DNA from: Conchocele bisecta
Taxonomy: Eukaryota > Mollusca > Bivalvia > Lucinida > Thyasiridae
Length of the DNA stretch: 64,000 nt
Assembly (NCBI GenBank): GCA_029237695.1
Contig: CM055272.1
Location: forward strand, 12,202,042 to 12,266,041
Direction: 5' to 3'
The position numbers were made by a program, and so were the translations under genes. Positions 13,421 through 23,300 of the stretch are shown piece after piece (within the stretch, counting starts at the first letter, position 1; each line of letters opens with the position of its first letter). The notes beneath the pieces are model-generated. The model had not been told where the DNA came from, ran no database searches, and saw only the letters and a program-made list of their open reading frames with translations.

Positions 13421-13895
13421 CAGATAACCGATACAAATATTTATATTCTGTCGAAACAGATAACCGTCAGAAATAATTGTATCCGGTCGAACATTCTAAC
13501 AATAATTCCTTGGTGTGACCAAGGTCAGATAAATTATCCAAATAAATATATTCGGTCGAAACAGATAACCGTAAGAAATAATTGTATCCGGTCGAACATT
13601 CTAACAATAATTCCTTGGTGTGACCAAGGTCAGATACATTATCCAAATAATTATATTCCGTCGAAACAGATAACTGCAAGAAATAATTGTATCCGGTCGA
13701 ACATTCTAACGATAAATCCTTGTTGTGACCAAGGTCAGATACATTATCCAAATAATTATATTCCGTCAAAACAGATAACCGTACGAAATAATTGTATCCG
13801 GTCTAACATTCTAACAATAATTCCTTGTTGTGACCAAGGTCAGATAAATTATCCAAATAATTATATTCGGTCGGAACAGATAACCGTAAGAAATA
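13421..13895. repeat. 105-bp tandem array inside the TIR element
   Basis: Four to five copies of a 105-bp unit marked by attgtatccggtcgaacatt and ccttggtgtgaccaagg, the latter a 6-bp-arm palindrome. Because 105 is a multiple of three, a frame stays open through it on the minus strand. I do not call that frame a gene. Confidence 0.9.
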
Positions 13896-14149
13896 AGAAT
13901 AACATTTTTTTTGTCCGAGAAATTGTGAAGCTTCAACATGGTCAAGGTCACGACTGTGTTTCTCGCGCAATAACCCGCTAGAATTTATTTGCGCACCATA
14001 ATTTGTGAAGAATAAAACAGATCATCAATACAGTTGACCGTCGAGTCAGTTTCAATTAAATATGGGATACAATCTAATGCATTGTGACAAATTTGGATTT
14101 GAACTCTGATACGTTTTTGCCGTTGTTATATTTATTGACACCGGATGAA

Positions 14150-14335
14150 TTTGTGCGTGTAATTCACACGACTACCCTCACACGACACTACTATCGTGTA
14201 GAATCACACCAATACCGTGTAACACCATACTATTGTGGTGTAACACCACACGACACGACATTAGTGTAGTGTAACACGACACGAGTGTGGTGTAACACGA
14301 CACGAGTGTGGTGTAACACGACACCATCGTATTTG
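14150..14335. repeat. Short gtgtaacacgac repeats
   Basis: Imperfect repeats of about 22 bp built on gtgtaacacgacacgagtgt lie inside the TIR element near its right arm. Confidence 0.7.
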
Positions 14336-16577
14336 ATTGGTCAATGCAATCGTGCGTCCAAATTCTTGCATATCGTGTGATATTTGGTGTCGTGTGCGTG
14401 CCGTGTGGAGACATTGTCGTGCTCGTTCGTGTGTGTACTTACACGCCGACTCTACTGTATGGTCAATATATGGTTACCTATTACAGACTGTATGACAGTG
14501 GTGTGTGTGTGATGTTTGTATGGTCAATATATGGTTACCTATTACAGATTTGTATGGGACATTGGTTACCTATTACAGACTGTATGACAGTGGTGTGTGT
14601 GTATGGCCATATGTACCTGTATGTCATATATATGGTTACCTATTACAGACTGTATGACAGTGGTGCGTGTGATATATGTATGTATGGTCAATATATGGTT
14701 ACCTATTACAGACTGTATGACAGTGGTGCGTGTGATATATGTATGTATGGTCAATATATGGTTACCTATTACAGACTGTATGACAGTGGTGCGTGTGATA
14801 TATGTATGTATGGCCAATATATGGTTACCTATTACAGACTGTATGACAGTGGTGTGTGTGATATATGTATGGTCAATATATGGTTACCTATTACAGAGAA
14901 CTGTATGACAAGTGTGTGTGTGATGATATATGTATGATGGTCAATATGGTTACCTATTACAGACTGTATGACAGTGGTGTGTGTGATATATGTATGGTCA
15001 ATATATGGTTACCTATTACAGACTGTATGACAGTGGTGTGTGTGATATATGTATGGTCAATATATGGTTACCTATTACACGACTGTATGTACAGGTGGTG
15101 TGTGTGTATATGTATGTATGGTCCAATATATGGTTACCTATTACAGACTGTATGACAGTGGTGTGTGTTGATTATGTATGGTCATATATGGTTACCTATT
15201 ACTGACATTATGACAGTGGTGGGTGTGATATATGTATGTTGGGTAATTTATACTAGGTACCTATTACAGACTGTATGACAGTGGTGTGTGTGATATATGT
15301 AGTATGGTCCATATATTGTTCCCTATTACCAGGACTGTATGACCAGTGGTGTGTGTGATATATGTTTTATGGGTCAATATATGGTTTCCTATGACAGACT
15401 GTATGGACAGTGGTGTGTGGTGATTTACTGTATGTTATGGTCATATTTTGTTACATATTACAGACTGTAGACAGTGGTGTTGTGTGGATTATGTATGGCC
15501 AATATATGGTACCTAATTTTTACAGGACTTGTATGACCAGTGGTGTGTGATTGTTATATGTTTGGTCAATATAATGGTTACTTTTCACAGACTGTATTGG
15601 ACAGTGGTGTGTGTGTATTTTATGTATGTATGGTCAATACTTATGGTTACCTATTTACAGACTGTATGGACATTGGTGGGCGGTTATGTGATTATATGTA
15701 TGTATGGTCGAATTATTGGTTTACCTATTTCAGACTGTCATGGACAGTGGTGCGTGGTGATATATGTATGTTGATGGTCAATATATGGTTACCTATTACA
15801 GACCTGTATGACAGTGGTTGCGTGTGATATATGTATGTATGATAGGTCAATATATGTACCTATTACAGACTGTATGACAGTGGTGCGTGTGATATAATGT
15901 ATGTTTGCCAATATATGGTTACCTATTACCAGACTGTATACAGTGTGTGTGATATATGTATGGTCAATATATGGTTACCTATTACAGACGTATGACAGTG
16001 GTGTGTGTAGATATATGTGAGTAATGGTCCAATATGTTTACCTAATATAAGACTGTATGGACAAGTGGTGTGTGTGTATATATGTAAGTATGGTCATATA
16101 TGTTACCTATTACAGACAGTATGACAAAGTGTGTGTGTGTATATATGTATGCAATATATGTTACCTATTACAGACTGAGACAGTGGTTGTGTGTGATATG
16201 TGTAGGTCAATATGGTTACCTATTACAGCTGTATGACATTGGTGTGTGTTATAGTGTGGCCATATATGGTTAACCTATTACAGACTGATGACAGTGGTGT
16301 GTGTGATATATGTATGTATGGTCCATATGGTTACCTACGACTGTATGACAGTGGTGTGTGTGATATAGTAGGGTAATGTTTCCATTATGTTACTATACCA
16401 GACTGTATGACAGTGGTGTGTGTGATATATGTATGGCCAATATATGGTTACCTATTGTAAACTGTGTGACAGTGGTGTGTGTGATATATATCTGGTCAAT
16501 ATATGGTTACCTATTGCAAACTGTGTCGTGTGGTGTGTGTGATATATGTCTGGTCAATATATGGTTACCTATTACAG

Positions 16578-16838
16578 ACTGTACGACAGTGGTGTGTGAA
16601 CCAGTAGAATGTTATCCACCGGGCACGGAGCCAATTTCCCGTGACGGTGAATGCTGTCCGTCGTGTCCTGTTAACTGTAGCACAATTCACTGTTACCCAC
16701 TGTCCTGTTGGCCCAACTACACACCCGATGGAGAATGTTGCCCGGTCTGTGATTGTTCAGCAGTCAGCTGTGTCGCTATGGTCTGTGATGGCGCATACAC
16801 ACCACATGGACAATGTTGTCCTGTTTGCCCGGACACAG
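16578..16838 (+). CDS. Exon 3: three VWC-like cysteine units
   Basis: This 261-nt exon is phase 1 at both ends, with acceptor ctattacag and donor gtatag. It encodes three consecutive units of pattern C-x4-C-x4-C-x(8-12)-CC-x2-C. The first begins DCTTVVCEPVEC and ends GECCPSC, the second ends GECCPVC and the third ends GQCCPVC. The CCPxC closing motif is typical of von Willebrand factor C-type domains, which are extracellular and often bind growth factors or matrix (family knowledge). Here the units look like compact partial VWC repeats, and no ligand can be inferred. One NYT sequon is present. A symmetric 1-1 exon can be inserted or duplicated without breaking frame. The exon start is the source of the upstream array. 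Confidence 0.88.
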
Positions 16839-16924
16839 GTATAGTATAGCTGTCAACAGCATGTGGCTCATTATGTCGCTCCATTCATCAGTTTTACTTA
16901 CGGATAACACTAGCCATAAACATT

Positions 16925-17195
16925 TCATATCCATCTTAGGCCTGGTCAATGCGTTTGGCAAGGGTGACAGTAGCCTGCCTAATATGCTTCGCCGTGAGAG
17001 GCTGGTCGGGAGCATGCGACTGATAAATTTAACGATAGGATTAATTCTTACCGGATTCATCCTTAACACACCCTCCCCCCACCTCTCATCTATTCAGGTG
17101 AAATATGGTATACGACCCTGTTAACCCGACCTTAAATGACCTTAGCTGTTGACAGGCCTTTAAACCGTTCAATACCATTAAACACTATTAATAAT
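16925..17195 (+). mobile_element. Degenerate SINE-like copy
   Basis: It contains gggagcatgcgactgataaa and ttaccggattcatcctt and the tail taaatgaccttagctgttga, matching the order of parts in the full SINE at 48271-48668. No duplication is visible. Confidence 0.5.
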
Positions 17196-17214
17196 TAATT
17201 GTGTTTAACCTCAA

Positions 17215-18445
17215 ACCTAGATTTTCACACTCCATATAGCAGAATACTTGGAGATATCCGATAGTCTTCAGTGAGAAGATGCCATTGACTATTTTCGCAT
17301 CTGATTGAAAATCTCCACAGAGAAAAATAGTTTGGATACCAGCAACACAACTGTTATAAATATGTTTTTATGCCACCGGGTTTCGAAGAAACGGGTGGCA
17401 TATTGTGTTTGGACCGTCCGTCTGTCCGTCTGTCTGTCCGTCTGTCTGTCCGAGCACACATTAGGGTACTTATTGGGTAGGGGGCGTGGCCTAAGACAAT
17501 AGAAGACAATGGAACTTATTCCGTACCCCGTAAGCCTATTGTATCTTACGGGGTATTTCCTTTGATCTTTTATATAGCAAGTACCCCCTAAAGTCCGAAA
17601 TGTAAGTTCGTCCGTCCGTCTGTCCGTCTGTCCGTCCGTCCGTCCGTCCGTCCGTCACACTTTTCGGTTAACCACTTTGTCACAGTTTCTCAAATATGCT
17701 GCAGGTGGCAACCGCGTTCGACAGACGCATTTCTTGTTTGTATAGGTTGCTGCTCATTGTAAGCACTTCATATTGCTATATGGGAGCACATTCTAACAAT
17801 TGCAGTAATTTTACTTACCGTAGTCACTGACGCTTCTAATGACGTTTGAAACATGATGACGTCAACGTCAAAACAACATTCCGTTGTCACGCCATTAGAG
17901 ATGTCATTTGGAACGTCGACATTTTGTTCGTTTGGCATAACGTTAGCACATAATACGAATATATAATTAGGGTGATGCGGCCGACCGATCAAATTCGCTT
18001 CAGGTGTTAAATGGGTTACATTACGTCATAACAAGGTTTTCATGTGATAATGTATGTTGTCGCATGGAAGCCTTGTTATGATGTATTTTGCGCTAACGTT
18101 GTGCCAAACAAACAAAATGAAGACTTTCCAAATGATGTTCATAATGGTGCGACAAGGCAATGATGTTGTGACGTTGATGTCATCGTGTTTTAAACATCAT
18201 TAGAAGCATCAGTGACTCAGTAAAAGCCTTGCAATTGTTATAATGGGCTCCCGTTTTTTAATGTGAAGTGTTTACAAAGAATTGGAATGACATATTTAAA
18301 TTTTAATCATTTTATTTCTAGTATTTCACTATTTTTCTCTGTGTAGATTTTCAACTACATGTAGATGTGAAAATAATGGCATCTTCTCACTGAAATGTTT
18401 CGAATATCTCCCATGTTTTCTGCTATTTGGAGTGAAATCATGTGA
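17215..18445. mobile_element. 1.2-kb foldback element
   Basis: Left-arm landmarks (atatagcagaatacttgg, cagtgagaagatgccatt, gaaaatctccacagagaaaa) recur inverted in the right arm at 18335-18440. Inner parts (cgtagtcactgacgcttcta against agaagcatcagtgactcagt; taacgttagcac against gctaacgttgtgc) also pair. The whole element is thus a near-complete inverted repeat centred near 18000. A different element is inserted in the left arm. Confidence 0.75.
17369..17739. mobile_element. Element inserted in the foldback arm (tatgccaccggg family)
   Basis: It starts after a T-tract with tatgccaccgggtttcg and an inverted acgggtggcata. It carries (tccg)n runs at both sides and ends cagacgcatttcttgttt. The T-tract start and cttgttt end match the other dispersed families here. 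Confidence 0.65.
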
Positions 18446-20175
18446 CAAACATCTCAAACTCATTTCCATTTGATATAATATTTATGAAACTTATCAGCAA
18501 TTCTATATAAATTGTGCATGACTCGTTTCATAAATCTCATATCAAACCTCTACCGTATTTCGCTGTGTATTGCGTGCACTGGTGTAAAACGCACATCTAT
18601 ATTTTGGGGAAAAAAAATCGTGAAAAAAAAACAGTTCGCGTCTATAGCGCGCAGCAAATTTTCACCAAAAAAAATTGGCGGAAATTCCGTCACGAGTATA
18701 AGAAAATTGCATTCCAATTTCACATCCACAATGCTGAACGTGTGCTGTTAGGCTCTCTCGAAGCTGCTAATCGGAGCTGACAAAAGAAAGCTGCTAATCG
18801 GAGCTGACAAGAAAGCTCTCGAAGCTGACAAAAAGATTGCCAAAGGTCAGCTTTACTAATCGAGGCATAAATTAGACTTTATATTGTCTAAAATTATGTT
18901 GTATTTATTGTTATTTACTGATTAATATGCTTATTAAAAATTCACGATGCATGTAATAAACCATATTTGCCATTCGTGTATAACATAACAGACCGCAATA
19001 CACATATTACCCGTAATCGCCAACACACAGCAGCCATGTGTCAAACTGCTTTCCTAAGGTGATATTAAAATAACACTACTAGTGACCTGCACATGAGAAA
19101 TGGTACTACCTGAATACAAGACATTCCAGCATAGCCCCATATCAGTGTATGCGCAGGCGAATCACGGGCTATGCTGGTCGCACATGTCATATGGTATTGA
19201 TGCGTGAATACTTGTCAATAGTTTACAGAAATAGTAACACAGTCAGTCGGCAACCGAGCAACTGAAGGACAACGACCAGTACCGAGTGTTACCGAGTTTT
19301 ACCGAGTGTGATCTGAATGTGCGCGACACTTGATTTAGCATCTAAAATCTTACATCAAGCGCTTATGGGATTGAGATAATCGGTCCCCATTAATTATTCA
19401 CAGAATGGCAGACGTGTGATGTCACTTCGAAAATTAACAACCAAACAATAACAGGCAGGCAACATTTGACCGATATGAGATCGGACACCAGCGTAAATCC
19501 AGAAAACATGTAAATTTTCTCTAATACACGTAGCCTCTTATGTTACGAGCCTAGCTATATTAAATCACCCCCCATAAAATAGAAATCAACTTCAAGACGG
19601 AAACAAACAATGTCAATGGAATTGAATTGGTGTTTAACGCCCAATGTGGATAAATGTGGCTTTGGATGGAGAAATGGGGCTTATGGCGTTTGCACCCATT
19701 CTTACCCATCATACTTTTTCTCATGTTTCACACTGTGTGTTTCAACGTAATAGCAGACACCTAGCAAAAATCGATATTTCCGTTTCCTCATAATTAGTTT
19801 GCCTTTCCTAACCGTGACTGATAAATGTTATATGTGCCTGTGCCTGGAGAAATTGGGACTGAGGATTTGTGACCAATGTATCTCCTGATCAAATAGCACA
19901 CTCCTGTAGCCTGATAACGATCTATATTGCTTGTTATTCCCTCGCCAATAGGCTAGCTTTAGTCCATGTACATGCGCTTGTACGTGTGTGCATTAGTAAC
20001 GCCTGGCATTTTTCAATAACTTGTGAACCGCGTCACCAATTGTTATAATATTTGGCCACAATATGTATCTAGGGATTTTGCTTTGTTTTGAATATGACCC
20101 ACGTCCGACTGCCCACGGTCAAGGTCACTGAGGACTTATGTTCACCTTCTTTGTAAGGCAAAAATGTTAGTTTTG
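18446..20175. other. Intron 3 right part, no gene seen
   Basis: Mostly unique AT-rich sequence. It includes short ggagctgacaa repeats at 18770-18840 and a 12-bp-arm hairpin at 19126-19177 (ccagcatagccc and gggctatgctgg). Fragments of the palindromic repeat lie at about 19650-19950. I see no exon, and none is required by phase. Confidence 0.6.
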
Positions 20176-20522
20176 ATGCCCCACCATGATAGTCTTATAA
20201 TTTTTGTTTCCTGGCACAGATCTGCTTCATATTTCATACACGGCACTGCTCTAACTGTCCTCTACCGCTCTGTGACAAATGCATGTTCGTCAAGCCCCCA
20301 CTAAGCCCAAAGATGCGTCAACGATTTTAACGCTCAAGTAATTGTCTTATATTTTCTGTTTCCTTGCACGTATCTGCTTCATATTTCATACACGTATTGC
20401 TCTAATGGTCCTCTACTGCCCTGTGACAAATCCATGTTCGTCCCGCCCCATTGTGGACTTGCCTTGTTTACTATCAAAGTGATATGTAGGGCATCCGTGT
20501 TCTATGAACATATTTTCTATTC
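20176..20522. mobile_element. Dispersed element copy (atgccccaccatgatag family)
   Basis: It begins gatgccccaccatgatag and ends gatatgtagggcatccgtg and tctatgaacatattttcta, as does the copy at 54451-55390. It holds two diverged internal units with catatttcatacacg and gtcctctactgccctgtgac. Confidence 0.65.
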
Positions 20523-20847
20523 TCTTTTTGTTTATTATCGAGGCTGCCAGCAAGGGGATTAGCTTAGTGATAACAATACCCTTGTTAGAAACATGACAGG
20601 TGTATCATTGATGGAATGGCGAGCAGTGCAGATCCTGATCAGACTAATCATTAGTATGCGGAGTCACAAGTTGATCTACACTGGTCCCATTTCGTACACT
20701 GTGTATGTAAAATTTTAAATATTTTTGCCATTTGTTTTAATATCTACTTAAAAGTGTATACTACAACATATTCCTTTAAGTGAAATAAGAAAAATATTTT
20801 GAATTTTTGAAGTCACTAAAAAACCTGGTTTCCTCTGGTTCTTTCAG

Positions 20848-20953
20848 GAGGTTCCTGTGATGACATTATGTCTGCCGCCCACTCATCTGATTGTGGCCAC
20901 TTGTACAGGCAGCTGGTATCTAACTACACGTCTCCTGGCACAAACAGCTGCAG
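20848..20953 (+). CDS. Exon 4: first half of six-Cys module 2
   Basis: This 106-nt exon runs from phase 1 to phase 2, with acceptor ttctttcag and donor gtttgt. It encodes GSCDDIMSAAHSSDC, GHLYRQLVSNYTSPG and TNSC, giving C1, C2 and C3. The donor splits the codon directly after C3, as in module 1. One NYT sequon is present. A G left over from exon 3 completes the first codon, so VWC and module 2 are separated only by PDTG. The spacing C1-x11-C2-x18-C3 is longer than in module 1. Confidence 0.87.
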
Positions 20954-21413
20954 GTTTGTTAGTGCACTTGTACCACAAACACATGGTGTAACCCGTAAAA
21001 TGCCCCAGATCACGCTATTCTAATTGCAGGGCGGCTTAATATGAAAGATTAAAAATGTGCATGAGATTTTGTTTCCACTTTATATCTTTTAAACCGATGA
21101 CTGGATCTTCAAATGATATGCCACAAATATTTGCCATGATGAGTCACTGTGTCACATTCTATATCAACATGTTTACATCCAAGGTCAAGGTCACACTTAG
21201 AGGTCAAAGGTAAAAAAAATGTGCATGATATTTCATTTCCGAATGTCTTTCTTTATATGATGCACTTATTACACCAAGTTAAAACTTGATATGTTCGTCT
21301 TGCCCCACTGGGGGGTGAGGGCATGTGCTACAGCTCAGGGTCAGCCAATCAAACTGCTTGATTGCGAGTTGGCATTGGCAACTGAGTCTACAGTCCTTTA
21401 CTCAAAGTCCAGG

Positions 21414-21714
21414 AGCCTATTTCATCAACATTGCAAAGTATGCTTTACTAGCAAAGTATACTTTGAGGGAGTAATCATTTATTTTTCCTGAAATGCATTA
21501 TTTCATATAGAACTAACAAATGCATATATTTCATGATTAAAAGTATGCAGATTTATTATACTGAATTTATTACATTATCACAGCCAAATTGGCTGTGATA
21601 ATGTAATAAATTCAGTATAATAAAAATTAATAAATATATCATAAAATTGAAAATTTCTCCCTCAAAGTGTACTTTGCTACTAAAGTATACTTTGCAATGT
21701 TGATGAAATAGGCT
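21414..21714. mobile_element. Foldback MITE in intron 4
   Basis: Left arm agcctatttcatcaacattg and right arm caatgttgatgaaataggct are perfect inverses. The arms extend inward through gcaaagtat and the ctttgaggga/tccctcaaag sequences. The centre is a second palindrome, cattatcacagccaa and ttggctgtgataatg. No coding content. Confidence 0.85.
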
Positions 21715-21916
21715 ACAGGGGAGTGAGAAAAATACTTATGAGTTGATAGTTATTATATAGGACATGTACTTGGGACCAAGAATTTGACTTGGTTATCAGT
21801 AGTTTGACTTCAGAGAGTTTGAGGTAACGAGTGTATACTGTAGATGTTCAGAAATGTTGATGATCTGGGCAGGATTAACGCAGGTTGTGTACATGTATGA
21901 TATTGTCTGGTTGCAG

Positions 21917-22044
21917 GCTGTATGACGAACTGCTAGTCTGTATACAGAGACAGCCTCAACACTGGAACTGTAGTCGGCCAGACATCGAGGCGGCTTTGTC
22001 ATTCTCTGGTTCTCTCTCGTGGCTGAGCACCAACATCTGTGGAG
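21917..22044 (+). CDS. Exon 5: second half of six-Cys module 2, GC donor
   Basis: This 128-nt exon runs from phase 2 to phase 1. It encodes LYDELLVC, IQRQPQHWNC and a helical stretch ending STNICG, which supply C4, C5 and C6. The donor reads ggag then gcaagt, a GC-AG intron with an otherwise consensus donor. The only nearby GT (gtatag, 4 nt on) would leave phase 2 and run into a stop in exon 6. The GC donor leaves phase 1 and joins exon 6 as GAT. The other thirteen donors in the window are GT. Confidence 0.86.
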
Positions 22045-22430
22045 GCAAGTATAGGGCAAGCCAAATGCACATAAAGTCCAAACCGCCATGGATTTGAGGA
22101 ATTATTATGCTTTTGGCTTGTCATACAAGTACAGTAACACATTTGTAAACCATACACAAAAACATGTGACTGACACCTATGTTTAAACCATGTTCCTGCT
22201 TAAGATGTGCTGTTTGGGGGAGGGGTAAGCTGAACTGAATATTTTTCTTATTTCTCACCAAAAATATGGAACATAGATTCACACACATCAGGGTTGTAAT
22301 GTACAAGTTTGTTCGTCTTTAGTTTAGTGATTTCATTTATCTACACAAGTATGTTAATTTATTTTTCGATCTGCAGAGATAATTCATGACATTAAATTGC
22401 CATACTTGCAAGAGTGATAACACTCGTTTT

Positions 22431-22880
22431 ATTGTCGAGCCCGCTTGCGGAAAGCGAGACATAGTGATCACAATGACGTCCGGGTGTCTGTGCGTCCGTC
22501 CGTCCATCTGTCCGTCCGTCCGTCCGTTCGTCCGGGCACACATTAGGGTACTTATGTGGCTAGCCCCACAGGGTTATGGACTTAGTAAAGGATAGGATTG
22601 GTTACAATTAGCCACCTAAAAAATCCTTTTATGTGGCTAAAAATCGTTTTATGTGGCTAATATTTAACATGTGATAAGCCACATAAGTATAGTACTGTAA
22701 GAACGTCCGTCCGTCCGTCCGTCCGTCCGTCCGTCCGTCCGTCCGTCGGTCTCTTGGTCCGTCCATCCGTCTGTCCGACTCAAATTTGTGTTAAACCTTT
22801 TACATACCTTAATTCAAAGTTCAAATAAATACACTCTGAGACCATCAAATGCCTCGGCAGGCTCGACATCTAACTCGTAA
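22431..22880. mobile_element. Dispersed element (gtcgagcccgctt family)
   Basis: It starts after a T-tract with attgtcgagcccgcttgcgg and an inverted gaaagcgagacat. It has two long (tccg)n tracts around atgtggctaa repeats and ends near ggcaggctcgacatctaac, which echoes its start. Confidence 0.6.
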
Positions 22881-23300
22881 TAAGACTCAACTTTTTATTT
22901 GCAGAATTTATGCGACTTTTGATATGTCCAACGTGTTTGCCATATCAACTAATGGGTTAAAACAAAGTTTTCAATCATGAATTTGATGCTAATGACAGTT
23001 CAGTGGATCGTTTACAAATTATTATCAAATTAATGTTCAATGTTATCACCGTACAGCCCTGGTGACGCATCAACCATATTCATTATTTTATGGGGTAATT
23101 GTAAGACACATTAGCCGTAATATTGCCCTATTAGAAAATGTATCGTTTCTAGATTTGAGACAAGCACGTGTAGGGTGAGACAAGGAAATCTTACATACAT
23201 TGGCATGACTATACGGATATCCTTGTCTCAGGGCACCTGGAGGGCATGAAAATAAGAGCTAAGCCTCTGTTTACCTGTTCTGCATTTATCAATAATCTTT
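22881..23300. other. Unique intron 5 sequence, nothing recognised
   Basis: AT-rich sequence before array 5, with no exon or repeat that I can support. Confidence 0.6.

Larger units (their letters stand above)
13076..14457. mobile_element. 1.38-kb TIR element with TA duplication
   Basis: The left end cagtagagttggcgtgtaag is the inverse of the right end cttacacgccgactctactg, with one mismatch in 20. It is flanked by TA on both sides (13074-13075 and 14458-14459). Removing it with one TA restores gatatatgtatggtcaat, the array 4 unit. TA duplication and CAGT ends fit the Tc1/mariner superfamily (established knowledge). No transposase frame is present, so it is non-autonomous. Confidence 0.85.
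12998..16577 (+). repeat. 59-63 bp array carrying copies of the exon 3 acceptor (array 4)
   Basis: Roughly 35 units of tatggtcaatatatggttac, ctattacag, actgtatgacagtggtgtgt and gatatatgtatg. The last unit runs straight into the real exon 3, so each unit duplicates about 30 nt of intron end, the AG acceptor and about 20 nt of exon start. The array is interrupted by a TIR element at 13076-14457. Indels are dense from about 15100 to 16350. The two units just before exon 3 have ttgtaa and ttgcaa where the others have ttacag, so they lack the AG. Confidence 0.92.

Noticed and set aside
14344..14937. A 197-codon frame over the 59-63 bp array
   Set aside because: It crosses the TIR element border and consists of array units. 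Its only real coding relation is the copied start of exon 3.
17768..17992. A 74-codon minus-strand frame
   Set aside because: It lies in the inverted-repeat foldback element and has no splice or domain support.
22049..22054. GT donor gtatag just after the GC donor of exon 5
   Set aside because: It would leave phase 2 and give a stop early in exon 6, while the GC donor keeps the frame.
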